In this document: positions 60,901 to 63,920 of the stretch, piece after piece
Layout: each line of letters starts with the position of its first letter
How positions within the stretch are numbered: position 1 is the first letter of the stretch
Assembly (NCBI GenBank): GCA_007844125.1
Contig: CM017564.1
Location: 9,955,520 to 10,019,519, forward strand
Origin: Sinonovacula constricta
Taxonomy: Eukaryota; Mollusca; Bivalvia; Cardiida; Solecurtidae
Reading direction: 5' to 3'
DNA length: 64,000 nt
The notes under the pieces: model-generated
The model's database searches: none
Seen by the model: the letters and a program-made list of their open reading frames with translations, nothing else
Told to the model about the DNA's origin: nothing
Made by a program: the position numbers and the translations under genes

Positions 60901-61944
60901 AAACAAAAAAACTGGATGAGATTAACTTTAACTGCTAGAAATGGAAACAGAATAGATCAATCTTTTTAATATTAAACAACATGAAAATATTAACTTTGCA
61001 TATAAAAGTCAGTAAAATTTACGGAAAAAAAAACAAGACAATCACTCGTAATCTATTCTCTACTGACCTACTTTAATAAATTACCTTAAACTGTAGATCG
61101 CTCAGCTGTGTAAAGGAGGTGACAAAAGCATGGGCATGAGTCCCTTTCACTGGTATATTGTACAGCTTTCCGGCCAGAACATTGCTGGTGCCATCAAATC
61201 CTGTAAGAATTATACAGAACATTTGCTGGTGCCATCAAATCCTGCAAGAATTGTAACAATTGAGCATAAATGTTGAAAAACTGAATACATGACAACGTAT
61301 GAGACAATATCTGTGATAATGGTTTGCTGAAACTACTAATGGTAATAATGATGATGATGATGAAGATGATGATAGTGGTTGTGGTGGTGAAAATGGTCGG
61401 GTTTGTCGATGTGGTGATGATGGTGTTGGTGATGATGATGTTATAGTTGATGATGCTTATGGTGATAATGATGATGGTGAGGATGTTTATGATGATGTTG
61501 ATGATGGTGATGATGTTAGTAATGGTAGTGGGGGTGGGGATGGTGATGAATGTGGTGGTGTTGGTAGTGTTCATGATTGTGTTGAAAGTATAGTTGTTGA
61601 TGATGATGATGCAATAACTACTGCTGCTGCAATTATTTCTACTACTACTACCACTTTTGCTTATAGTTCTACTACTACTTCTGATGATACTGAAAATTTA
61701 TAAAGAAAAAATGCTGCTTTTACTACTACTGTTGCAATACCCAATTGTTGCTACTACTGCTACAGAGTCTTCTAGTTATATAGCTGTTGCTTCTTTCACT
61801 TGTGACTACCTACCTCCCATGTAACAGTATCTGGAAGCGGAGAGTGCCCCATCAGGTCCCTGGGCTCGTCGTAGACCAAATTCCAGCAACTGTTTATCTG
61901 GACCCGCGGCAAGTCTGAACCTCATCCCATTGGTTGCTACCAGG
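11957..61944 (-). CDS. NAPRT: Nicotinate phosphoribosyltransferase, 12 exons, 5' partial
   Basis: Twelve minus-strand exons join into one open frame of 397 codons plus stop and align in order with animal NAPRT (about 538 residues in human). NAPRT makes nicotinate mononucleotide from nicotinate and PRPP, with ATP hydrolysis, in the cytosol; it is the entry step of the Preiss-Handler route to NAD. Visible family motifs, in order: [17 protein letters not shown] and [10 protein letters not shown] (substrate-binding arginines), [11 protein letters not shown] (containing the family's active-site His), [28 protein letters not shown] (phosphoribosyl/phosphate site), [10 protein letters not shown], and the conserved C-terminal tail. 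All eleven internal introns are GT-AG with compatible phases. No stop or frameshift interrupts the exons, so the gene looks functional. The first in-window exon starts with one base completing a codon, so the first 145-150 residues lie beyond 64000. Introns total about 49 kb; the longest is 20.4 kb (22452-42899). I see no paralogue or second gene inside them. Confidence 0.96.
12035..13492. other. NAPRT intron k-l, proximal part
   Basis: It contains an approximately 115-bp tandem duplication (12080-12330, TTTTTATTATTGTTAACTAT and TGACACTTTGACATTTTTCA), a SINE-C copy (12925-13135), and AT-rich sequence with no exon-like segment. Confidence 0.6.
12925..13135 (-). mobile_element. SINE family C copy
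   Basis: Contains GTCTGGGTAGAACCACCGGC and GGAAAACCTCCCCATATGAA on the plus strand, diagnostic of the family. Confidence 0.8.
13493..13753 (-). mobile_element. SINE family B copy
   Basis: A tRNA-derived head on the minus strand (AATAGCTCAGGTGGTAGAGT as A box, GGGTTCGAACCC as B box) is followed by a body with GGCACCTCATAAGTGCCCCC-like sequence and GCCGGCTACTCCCATCC at the tail. Related copies lie at 33271-33494 and 52885-53164. Confidence 0.85.
13990..14185. repeat. About 64-bp tandem repeat, 3 copies
   Basis: TTGATTATTTTCAATCTTTC followed by TACATCATCTAAAGCATTCT is repeated three times, within a wider ATCATT-rich region (13910-14330). Confidence 0.8.
14341..15062. mobile_element. hAT-like non-autonomous element
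   Basis: The left end TAGGGCTGTCAAGATATGCC and the reverse complement of the right end TAGGGCTGTCGAGGTATACC agree at 17 of 20 positions. The 8 bases outside each end are similar (ATTCACGG and AATCATGG), as expected for a degraded hAT target duplication. No transposase is present. The interior is occupied by an 11-bp minisatellite. It lies in NAPRT intron k-l. Confidence 0.75.
14513..14832. repeat. 11-bp G-rich minisatellite
   Basis: Units of GGTTGGTTGGA and GGTTTGTTGGA occur about 29 times. Because 33 bp equals 11 codons, the array gives open frames ([10 protein letters not shown]). The plus strand has dense GG runs, suited to two-tier G-quadruplexes. Confidence 0.93.
15212..15226. promoter_or_regulatory. 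Perfect palindromic estrogen-response-element sequence
   Basis: AGGTCACTGTGACCT is a perfect inverted repeat of AGGTCA with a 3-bp spacer. Its reverse complement AGGTCACAGTGACCT is the classical vitellogenin ERE. It lies in NAPRT intron k-l. Whether it is used is unknown; it may be part of a dispersed repeat. Confidence 0.5.
15741..16790 (-). repeat. 130-bp array of NAPRT pseudo-exons
   Basis: Eight copies of an approximately 130-bp unit start near 15741, 15873, 16004, 16135, 16267, 16395, 16530 and 16659. The intact exon forms the ninth copy at 16789. Each unit holds about 78 bp homologous to the 3' part of exon k ([18 protein letters not shown]), its 5' splice site (mostly AAG|GTAAT) and about 45 bp of intron. 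Copies 1, 2 and 4 have a 2-bp insertion (GCCTTTTTGC for GCCTTTGC on the plus strand). Copy 8 has a CAG-to-TAG change. Copies 3, 6 and 7 stay open. Copies 2+3 and 4+5 look like a duplicated 262-bp dimer. None has a convincing acceptor in the right phase. Confidence 0.9.
16791..16898 (-). CDS. NAPRT: NAPRT exon k, source of the 130-bp array
   Basis: This 108-bp exon has 36 codons: [36 protein letters not shown]. It fits the NAPRT C-terminal segment ending NPTPYK (human SLAESRALAQLSLSRL, SPEHRRLRSPAQYQ). The acceptor is TCAATCTCTAG and the donor AAG|GTAATA. Its 3' two thirds, donor and about 45 bp of intron recur as about eight decayed copies at 15741-16790. This is the only copy with a convincing acceptor and full frame. 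Confidence 0.95.
17016..20216. repeat. 45-bp minisatellite, about 71 copies
   Basis: The unit reads roughly GAAACATTTTTATGGTTATT + ATAATGACTTGCTATTATGA + TAGAG. Variants include ATGG/ATAG, GATAGAG/GAAAGAG and a GGGAAAATTTGT subtype at about 18750-19060. Because 45 is divisible by 3, the array is open for hundreds of codons on the plus strand ([15 protein letters not shown] repeats, for example 17910-19079) and on the minus strand (19401-20228, [15 protein letters not shown]). Frame breaks occur where units lose 1 or 9 bases. Confidence 0.95.
20650..21068. repeat. (GAT)n/(GCT)n compound microsatellite
   Basis: The plus strand is GATGATGATGCTGATGATAAG-type sequence for about 420 bp, open in several frames as Met/Ile/Leu or Ser/Ala strings. 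It is intronic in NAPRT (intron j-k). Confidence 0.9.
21190..21400 (+). mobile_element. SINE family C copy, plus strand
   Basis: Contains CTCACTGTGTGGGTTCTAGC (B box), CTTCCAGCTGACCTGCAGTA and TTCCTCCACCAAAATAGCTG. It lies about 70 bp from NAPRT exon j. Confidence 0.8.
21471..21542 (-). CDS. NAPRT: NAPRT exon j
   Basis: This 72-bp exon has 24 codons: [24 protein letters not shown]. It matches human PCTVRPAQVEPLLRLCLQQG. The acceptor is CATTTTCAG and the donor AAAG|GTATGG. Confidence 0.94.
21956..22360. repeat. GACA microsatellite abutting exon i donor
   Basis: CAGACAGACAGA tracts are interspersed with a TCCACAGATGGATAGACAAT module, giving a higher-order pattern. The array runs to within a few bases of the exon i donor; in the sense direction the intron starts GTCTGTTCATTTGTCTGTCT. 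It is intronic in NAPRT (intron i-j). Confidence 0.95.
22366..22451 (-). CDS. NAPRT: NAPRT exon i
   Basis: This 86-bp exon completes a Gly and then has 28 codons: [28 protein letters not shown]. It corresponds to human SPLMDMLQLAEEPVPQAGQE. The acceptor is TTTTTCAG and the donor CAG|GTCTGT. The non-consensus C at donor position +3 merges directly into the GTCT-type microsatellite that follows. Confidence 0.94.
22985..23160 (-). mobile_element. SINE family C copy, diverged
   Basis: TGGCAACATCTACCTAATTA and GTTAGCTGGAAAATCTTCCC identify it. The head is degraded. Confidence 0.72.
23536..27475. repeat. 46-bp minisatellite, about 85 copies
   Basis: The unit is CTTCAAATAACATGTAAAGA + TTGATTCTTACACTTTGAAA + GATGAA. 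Main variants are TTGATTC/TTGGTTG and GATGAA/CTTAAA. Variants cluster, which suggests local amplification. Since 46 is not a multiple of 3, the array closes quickly in most frames. It lies in the 20-kb NAPRT intron h-i. The region just before it (22452-23535) holds a SINE-C copy and otherwise plain AT-rich sequence. Confidence 0.95.
27880..28560. repeat. 105-bp tandem repeat D, 6-7 copies
   Basis: The core is TCATTAGAATCGTCTCAGTG followed by AGACATTTTCAATGAGTACC, with TATTTCTTGACCAAACCCTG before it; period 105 bp (for example 27961 to 28066). Each unit contains the 13-nt dyad GTCTCA-G-TGAGAC. Diverged copies lie at 3980-4445, 8133-8170, 10650-10935 and 22545-22640. Confidence 0.85.
29022..29300 (-). 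pseudogene. Mariner transposase C-terminal remnant
   Basis: [10 protein letters not shown] is visible near 29260-29300, the motif around the third catalytic Asp of mariner transposases. A frameshift follows, then [20 protein letters not shown] and [14 protein letters not shown] in an open stretch from 29246 to 29022. The first two catalytic Asp regions are absent. Confidence 0.83.
29370..29725 (-). pseudogene. Mariner transposase N-terminal remnant
   Basis: Reading from an ATG at 29723-29725: [16 protein letters not shown], then an in-frame TAG, then [20 protein letters not shown] with TTVYEWH and a TAA, then [12 protein letters not shown] and [20 protein letters not shown]. This is the paired helix-turn-helix DNA-binding part typical of mariner transposases (family knowledge). 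Two internal stops show it is dead. Confidence 0.85.
30290..31115. repeat. Degenerate repeat built on GTTGCTAGGCAA
   Basis: More than a dozen spaced copies of a module like TAACTTGGTTGCTAGGCAAT occur, for example near 30480, 30668, 30690, 30885, 30913 and 31084. The copy at 30913-30925, GTTGCTAGGCAAC, is a perfect palindromic X-box. Spacing is irregular (about 25-60 bp) and most copies are diverged. It lies in NAPRT intron h-i. Confidence 0.75.
31116..33270. other. NAPRT intron h-i, mostly non-repetitive part
   Basis: No exon-like conservation seen. It contains a SINE-C fragment fused to a MITE end (32135-32375) and AAAGGGCCATAACTCAAGTC (about 33190), a motif common in mollusc repeats. The Cys-rich open frames at 31043-31373 lack recognisable domains. 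Confidence 0.5.
32135..32290 (-). mobile_element. SINE family C fragment
   Basis: TGTCTGGGTAGAACCACCGC and GAAGACCTTCTCACATTAAG. The head side is fused to a dispersed-repeat fragment ending GGATACCACCTT (32290-32375). Confidence 0.75.
33271..33494 (-). mobile_element. SINE family B copy, truncated
   Basis: The same family as 13493-13753, shortened at its tail side. The head reads CAATAGCTCAAGCGGTAGAG with B box GGTTCAACCTCC, a diverged promoter. Confidence 0.82.
33590..33895. mobile_element. Diverged copy of the TTAA MITE family
   Basis: Contains CTGCAGCGTGGCTCAGATAG and TCAATGAACAGCATTTTGCC, ending near CTGTTGGATACCATG. Confidence 0.7.
34781..35099. mobile_element. 319-bp MITE with ~60-bp terminal inverted repeats
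   Basis: The left end CATTCTCTCACCAGAGGGCG and the right end (reverse complement) are nearly identical over about 60 bp, including GTGCTACACAAGTTTC and CACCTCTGTCAAC. A 9-bp direct repeat GTAGATTGC flanks it (34772-34780 and 35100-35108). It contains no protein. It is inserted in a locally repeated GAAGTTACCTCCCCTTA region. Superfamily uncertain; a 9-bp duplication would fit Mutator-like elements. Confidence 0.88.
35109..36928. other. NAPRT intron h-i, unannotated part
   Basis: Several short open frames occur on both strands (for example 35208-35558, 35828-36091 and 36088-36339), but none has a domain, splice structure or codon signal I recognise. Confidence 0.45.
36929..37289. mobile_element. 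MITE with TTAA target duplication
   Basis: Ends AGGTAGTATCTGACAGTTT and (reverse complement) AGGTGGTATCGGACATTTT match at 16 of 19 positions, flanked by TTAA at 36925-36928 and 37290-37293. TTAA flanks suggest a piggyBac-type helper. Related but more diverged copies lie at 290-606, 8225-8470, 33590-33895, 57445-57756 (reverse) and 60585-60905, all with GCAGCGTGGCTCAGATAGGA-like interiors. Confidence 0.8.
37565..38078. repeat. 25-bp repeat carrying CCAAT, about 19 copies
   Basis: The unit is ATGCTGGTAAAAATGACCAA + TCATA, of slightly variable length. Almost every copy retains ACCAATCA. It lies in NAPRT intron h-i. Confidence 0.88.
38630..38904 (-). mobile_element. SINE family A copy, head truncated
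   Basis: TTTGTTTATTTGGGTTTATC on the plus strand through to GGGCCTCCCGTACCC, with the 5' part of the head missing. Confidence 0.85.
39212..39552. mobile_element. Inverted-repeat MITE (TTACCTCCC family)
   Basis: The ends ATTCCCTCTTTTCG and (reverse complement) ATTCCCTATTTTCG match at 13 of 14 positions. Subterminal TTACCTCCCTTGTGGGTAGG is inverted as ACCCTCCCACAAGGGAAATA. Best preserved copy of this family here. Confidence 0.75.
40055..40376 (-). mobile_element. SINE family A copy with target duplication
   Basis: A complete copy with head ACCGGACCTGGTAGCGCAAT on the minus strand. It is flanked by the 11-bp direct repeat TATGTATGATT (40044-40054 and 40377-40387), the expected target-site duplication for LINE-mobilised SINEs. 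Confidence 0.9.
41200..41534. mobile_element. hAT-type MITE flanked by a 36-bp direct repeat
   Basis: The ends CAGGGTCCCCACA and CAGGGTTCCCACA (reverse complement) are hAT-like; the interior is rich in TTTTCCAGG/TTTTCCC. A 36-bp perfect direct repeat (TCACAAATCAAGACACATGA ...) lies at 41155-41190 and 41535-41570. The right copy abuts the element; the left is 9 bp away (TTTTCATAA). A normal 8-bp target duplication is not seen. Confidence 0.78.
41778..42084. mobile_element. Dispersed repeat G copy
   Basis: GCCAAGCTGGCAATATCTAC to TTTGTTGAAGACTGAC. Its internal GTGTTACGAGTGGTTGGGTT is shared with 63005-63303. Confidence 0.72.
42900..43002 (-). CDS. NAPRT: NAPRT exon h
   Basis: This 103-bp exon has 34 codons plus one base: [34 protein letters not shown]. 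It matches human LVAVGGQPRMKLTEDPEKQT, LPGSKAAFRLLGSDG. The acceptor is TTTTATAG and the donor G|GTATGA. The following intron is the largest in the window (20,448 bp). Confidence 0.96.
43003..44024. other. NAPRT intron g-h, non-array part
   Basis: Mostly unique sequence. A 75-bp tandem duplication around 43614-43745 repeats GTGATCTCAGGGAAAGGG and GACCAATGGCAGTGCAG. No exon signal was seen. Confidence 0.6.
44025..44950. repeat. 90-bp minisatellite, about 10 copies
   Basis: Period 90 bp. The core is GTGTCAGGCATAGCAACGGT followed by AACTGAGGACAATTTTACAC and TAGATATTTGTACTGATGAA. The central copies are nearly identical; the outer ones are more diverged. The last copy ends at the exon g donor. 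A 21-bp piece, TAGCAACAGTAACTAAGGAC plus A, recurs alone at 48475-48495, in intron e-f. Confidence 0.93.
44959..45039 (-). CDS. NAPRT: NAPRT exon g, GIGT loop
   Basis: This 81-bp exon has 27 codons: [37 protein letters not shown] corresponds to human IGIGTSVVTC, the phosphate-binding GIGT loop. The acceptor is CTGTCCAAAG and the donor AAG|GTAAGT. A 90-bp tandem array ends within about ten bases of this donor. Confidence 0.96.
45306..46496. mobile_element. Dispersed repeat G copy, split by an ~870-bp insert
   Basis: The first part (45306-45390, GCAATATCTACTGGATCAGA) and the last part (46265-46496, ending TTTGTCGAAGACTGATAAAG) are the two ends of one G element. The intervening sequence includes a decayed open frame (45625-45891). 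Confidence 0.6.
45625..45891 (-). pseudogene. Decayed coding remnant, unrecognised
   Basis: The minus strand reads [74 protein letters not shown] and [16 protein letters not shown], then TAA. Amino-acid composition looks genuinely coding (Lys-rich then mixed), and one stop interrupts about 88 codons. Further frame-broken sequence follows to about 45440. I do not recognise the family. It could be the remnant of a transposon-encoded protein or a retrocopy, located inside NAPRT intron f-g. Confidence 0.4.
46978..47062 (-). CDS. NAPRT: NAPRT exon f
   Basis: This 85-bp exon completes an Ala codon and then gives 28 codons: [28 protein letters not shown]. It corresponds to human VPWLESVLIVVSNNIDEEAL. 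The acceptor is CACTATCTAG and the donor CAG|GTAATT. Confidence 0.95.
47919..48237 (-). mobile_element. SINE family A copy
   Basis: A near full-length, moderately diverged copy in NAPRT intron e-f. The minus-strand B box is GGGTTCGATCCCGGG. Confidence 0.87.
48613..48753 (-). CDS. NAPRT: NAPRT exon e, RLDSGDL exon
   Basis: This 141-bp exon encodes (R)[46 protein letters not shown] plus a split Ala. The [10 protein letters not shown] block is the family's phosphate/PRPP-binding signature (human VGVRLDSGDL). The acceptor is TTTCACATAG and the donor GC|GTAAGT, a consensus 5' splice site. This is the most diagnostic exon of the gene. Confidence 0.97.
49745..50178. repeat. ATT/ATC microsatellite and about 60-bp repeat beside exon d
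   Basis: From 49745 to 49955 there is an imperfect ATT/ATC/GTT tract. From about 49955 a roughly 60-bp unit (TTTATATTATCTGTATAAAA + GTTATTATGAATA + AACCTAGATTTATTTTTCTA) occurs about four times. The last partial copy runs into the exon d 5' splice site. Confidence 0.8.
50177..50285 (-). CDS. NAPRT: NAPRT exon d
   Basis: This 109-bp exon encodes [36 protein letters not shown] plus two bases of a split Arg. It matches human ERAAFVAYALAFPRAFQGLL and DTYSVWRSG. The acceptor is GGCTTCTAG and the donor AG|GTATAG. The donor lies inside the last, partial copy of an approximately 60-bp intronic tandem repeat (49955-50178). Confidence 0.94.
50528..52710. repeat. 18-bp minisatellite, about 120 copies
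   Basis: The unit is TATTTCTACCTCATGGTG, with CTCATGG/CTTATGG and GTGT/GTAT variants. It is open in all three plus frames ([12 protein letters not shown] and CISTSW hexapeptides) for up to 752 codons. Variant units of non-18 length (for example near 51390, 51790 and 51930) shift the frame. There is no start context or splice structure, and the strand is opposite to the host gene. It sits in NAPRT intron c-d, about 35 bp from the exon c donor. Confidence 0.95.
52745..52829 (-). CDS. NAPRT: NAPRT exon c
   Basis: This 85-bp exon has 28 codons plus one base: [20 protein letters not shown] then QEKLVPVL. It fits the variable NAPRT segment between SFTQLSDL and the next conserved block, equivalent to the human AAKAQVWLEQVCAHLGL stretch. 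The acceptor is CTCTATTCCAG and the donor G|GTATGT. The 18-bp array begins about 35 bases after the donor. Confidence 0.9.
52885..53164 (-). mobile_element. SINE family B copy in a GAT microsatellite
   Basis: A full-length copy with B box GGGTTCGAACCC and A box TAGCTCAAGTGGTAGAG. GATGATGATGAGAAGGAGGA on the left and AAGGAGGAAGAGGATAATGA on the right show insertion into a purine-rich GAT tract, with AAGGAGGA as the likely target duplication. The GAT tract continues to about 53325. Confidence 0.87.
53165..53325. repeat. (GAT)n microsatellite
   Basis: An imperfect GATGATGAT/GATAAT tract interrupted on its left by the SINE-B insertion. The open frames across it (Met- or Asp-rich) are compositional. 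Confidence 0.9.
53810..54000 (-). mobile_element. SINE family C fragment
   Basis: GGGTAGAACCACCGGCGCAA and GCTGGAAGATTTTCACAAAT. Its end merges directly into the 25-bp array; the first AGCCAGTGACCCTCACTG unit follows TAGTCTAAA. Confidence 0.7.
54005..55955. repeat. 25-bp minisatellite with an internal dyad, about 78 copies
   Basis: The unit is CTCTGAAAGCCAGTGACCCT + CACTG. Variants include AAAG/AAAT, CCC/CTC and GCTCT/GGTCT. CAGTGA-CCC-TCACTG is a 6-bp inverted repeat with a 3-nt loop, and it becomes CCAGTGA-CCC-TCACTGG in units followed by GTCT. It is intronic in NAPRT (intron b-c). Confidence 0.95.
56660..56740. repeat. (TG)n microsatellite
   Basis: GTGTGTGCATGTGTGCACAT and similar alternating purine-pyrimidine sequence, potentially Z-forming. 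Confidence 0.9.
56819..56861 (-). mobile_element. SINE family A tail fragment
   Basis: Only the tail-side TTTGTTTATTGGGTTTATCA and CCACCAACAGTATTTTAGTT remain. Confidence 0.7.
57057..57374 (+). mobile_element. SINE family A copy, plus strand
   Basis: The head ACCGAACCTGGTAGCGCAAT has B box GGGTTTGATCCCGGG. It ends in AATAAACCCAATAGACAAAC and an (ACAA)n tail. Full length. Confidence 0.9.
57445..57756. mobile_element. Reverse copy of the TTAA MITE family
   Basis: ACGGTGGTAACTGAAAGATT on the left and CTGTCAGATACCAC on the right, with CACGCTGCAGAGATAGCTAT inside. Confidence 0.68.
57790..58260. repeat. CT-rich polypyrimidine region
   Basis: CTCTCTCTCTCTCTCTCTCT at 57903-57935 within about 450 bp of imperfect CT/TCC tract on the plus strand (purine-rich on the NAPRT sense strand). 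Confidence 0.88.
58473..58791 (-). mobile_element. SINE family A copy with target duplication
   Basis: Full length, flanked by the 10-bp direct repeat TGCAAGTTTT (58463-58472 and 58792-58801). It is little diverged from the family consensus, suggesting recent insertion. Confidence 0.92.
58802..60062. other. Non-coding part of intron b-c
   Basis: Apart from the SINE-A fragment at 59571-59758, there is a G-rich patch (59330-59420, GGGGGTTTTT and GGGAGGGGGCACGGGTGG) and CCCCCCATCCACCACCACCC at about 59214. No exon was seen. Confidence 0.5.
59571..59758 (-). mobile_element. SINE family A fragment
   Basis: It contains CACACCTGGCATGATACATT through to the diverged tRNA-like head; the tail half is missing. 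Confidence 0.75.
60117..60225. repeat. GAT/ATA microsatellite
   Basis: GATGATGATGATGTTGATGA passing into ATAATAATAATAATAATAAA. Confidence 0.9.
60585..60905. mobile_element. Diverged copy of the TTAA MITE family
   Basis: Weak similarity: ATAGATATCAACATCATTGC and CCCAGCTCAGATCGGAGAAA with the same internal order. The ends are not preserved. Confidence 0.5.
61085..61200 (-). CDS. NAPRT: NAPRT exon b, active-site histidine exon
   Basis: This 116-bp exon completes a split Gly and then gives 38 codons: [38 protein letters not shown]. The second His of THAHAF aligns with the NAPRT active-site His (GTLAHSFVTSF in human). The donor is AAG|GTAATT and the acceptor TTCTTACAG|GATTTG. The acceptor region is tandemly duplicated just upstream in the intron (61175-61214 and 61215-61255), creating a second acceptor 41 nt away. 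Confidence 0.95.
61175..61255 (-). repeat. Tandem duplication of a 3' splice site
   Basis: A 40-bp segment spanning the exon b/intron border (61175-61214) is repeated almost exactly at 61215-61255. Both copies contain AG followed by GATTTGATGGCACCAGC on the minus strand. The exon-proximal AG (complement of 61201-61202) keeps the NAPRT frame. The distal AG (61242-61243) would add 41 nt and reach TAA after about ten codons. Confidence 0.9.
61335..61790. repeat. Trinucleotide-rich tract in NAPRT intron a-b
   Basis: GATGATGGTGATG-type sequence (61335-61620) followed by CTACTACTAC-type sequence (61620-61780). It fills most of the 613-bp intron between exons a and b. Confidence 0.85.
61814..61944 (-). 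CDS. NAPRT: NAPRT exon a (first in window)
   Basis: This 131-bp exon is one base completing a codon, 43 codons, and one base of a split Gly. It encodes [17 protein letters not shown] followed by [18 protein letters not shown] and ending near YCYMGG. This corresponds to the human LVATNAARLRLIAGPEKRLL and [10 protein letters not shown] region, part of the nicotinate/PRPP binding site. The acceptor is ATGTAG before CCTGG; the donor is GTAGGT at 61808-61813. The next 5' exon was searched for up to 64000 and not found. Confidence 0.95.
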
Positions 61945-61984
61945 CTACATACAAAAATAAATATTTTTTTATTTCTATAGGGTT

Positions 61985-62180
61985 TGTTTTTGTTACAATG
62001 CACGGAAATAATTACAGTCATATTGGCAACTTCCAGTTAATTATTGGTAGAGGAAGACCCCAGACATGTGTCTGGGAAGAACCACTGGCGCACCGTAGGT
62101 TATCTAGTTAACCTCCCGCACATGTAAGTTCTCTCCCAAGCTGTGACTTAAATCCATGCGATGAGGAGTTGAGAAGTTAT
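61985..62180 (-). mobile_element. SINE family C copy
   Basis: GTGTCTGGGAAGAACCACTG and ACCTCCCGCACATGTAAGTT. It is adjacent to a SINE-A fragment. Confidence 0.75.
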
Positions 62181-62221
62181 GGCCACTTACTGGGTTTTGT
62201 AAAACATGTATTCTGACGGAA

Positions 62222-62431
62222 TGAAGCAGATATAGTGCTGCCTTCACAGTGTACAGCATGCCTTGAACACCTGGCATGATACCACACCCAGTCACATTAT
62301 CCTGACACCGGGCCAACCAGTCGTGGCACTACCCTTACATTTGCTTGAGCATTAACAAGGGAGCTATACCACCAACATTTATAATGACTAATGGTATATT
62401 GCAGCCCAGGATCAAGCAAGAGGCCTCTTGC
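62222..62431 (-). mobile_element. SINE family A fragment
   Basis: GAAGCAGATATAGTGCTGCC to GGCCTCTTGC. Both ends are missing. It directly follows a SINE-C copy. Confidence 0.8.
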
Positions 62432-63606
62432 AAAAGAAAATCAGCAAAAAAAAACATACTAATATAATGACAAAAAACATACTTATATAATGACAAGATT
62501 CCATACACGAGATGAAAATGAGACTAGACTTAATAATATGAATATCGAGGTCAAAGGTTAATCATATTTATCATGGAAAAGGCTAAGCTAAAAGTTGTTA
62601 TTATTATATGTGAGGTCAAAAGGTTAATCCCCTCTTTGGTGTGGGCAAACCTAAACAAATTAAGCTTGACTTTATTACTTTCATTTATCATCCAACCAAA
62701 ACCCATTTCATACAGGTAATTATTTACCTGTATCCTGTTTCTGCTTCATAAACAACAATTTACAATGCATGCAGACAACTTTACACAGCCACACAGTCAT
62801 AGTCATTCAAGTGATGGTCAGCAATTATTTGCTGACATCTGTAGTCTACAGGTTAAAATATTAGAACTCCATATCAGAGAGCCCGGTGTACAAAACCCCA
62901 AAACTGACCATGTGATGTTAGTCCTTGAGCAAGACTATTTACTGCCCTTTTCTATGGGTATTAAGTACCTAAGTAAAGTCTGCCCGAAAGAAATTTAAAA
63001 ACCCTCTTTGAACCACCAAACTGGCAATATATACTGAACCGGACCAAATTTTACTGGACCAACATGATTTTGGCTTTTGACAAAAAGGATTGGTTAGCTA
63101 GCTGAGGTGTTATGAGTGGTTGGATTCAGTAAAAGGCTGTGAAGCATTGTTAAGTTAAGTATATGTTTTTATAACAATTCATAATTTTAAAAATGTAGCT
63201 AAAAATTCTGGTGGACCATTGGTCCATTAAATAAAATTTAATGGATCGACAGAGATTTTAGTGGACTCTGGACATGGTGCACTGGGCTTTGTCAAAGACT
63301 TTGAGTACTTGTTCTACCCAAGAAGAAGGCAGTCAAGAGGGATCTATATAAGTTGACAGAACTTGTTTCCCAACTGATTATAATAAAACAGGTTAAAAAT
63401 AACTTTAGAATGCAAGGATATTTTACCAGACAATTATCAGTATTTATATACCCTAATTACTCTCAACAAAAATTATGAGGTTCAATTAAGTAGTATCACC
63501 CCTGTGACCTCTTGTCGATCAAAAACTGTGAATGTTAAGTGCTTGGAATTAATTTATGGTCTTACACATATTCTGTCTGTCTATCTACATGTATTCGCAA
63601 TCCAAG
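62432..63606. other. 5' side of NAPRT exon a, no exon found
   Basis: This should be intron upstream of exon a. I looked for the preceding NAPRT exon (the conserved stretch before LVATN) on the minus strand and did not find it. Contents are AT-rich sequence and dispersed repeat G. Confidence 0.55.
63005..63303. mobile_element. Dispersed repeat G copy
   Basis: ACTGGCAATATATACTGAAC to CTGGGCTTTGTCAAAGACTT. The same internal order as the other copies. Confidence 0.72.
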
Positions 63607-63920
63607 ACCGGACCTGTTAGTGCAATCAGAAGAGCATCGGCTTCAGGTACGGGAGGCCCCGGGTTCGATCCCGGGCCGCGACATACCAAAGTCGTTAAAA
63701 ATTGTAGTGGTATAGCTCCCTTGCTAACGCTCAAGCAAATATAAGGGTGGTTGCACGACTGGTTGGCCCGGTGTCAGGATAATGTGACTGGGTGTGGTAT
63801 CATGCCAGGTGTTCACGGCATGCTATACACAGTGAAGGCAGCACTATATCTGCTTCAAGTGGACACCGTCTCCAGATAACTGATTTACTGTTTGTGGGAC
63901 GATAAACCCAATAAACAAAC
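63607..63920 (+). mobile_element. SINE family A copy, plus strand
   Basis: The head ACCGGACCTGTTAGTGCAAT has B box GGGTTCGATCCCGGG, with tail AAACCCAATAAACAAAC. Nearly full length and little diverged. Confidence 0.9.

Noticed and set aside
62104..62316. Recurrent open frames reading [14 protein letters not shown]
   Set aside because: These are translations of SINE-A bodies and recur at every copy (for example 40007-40219).
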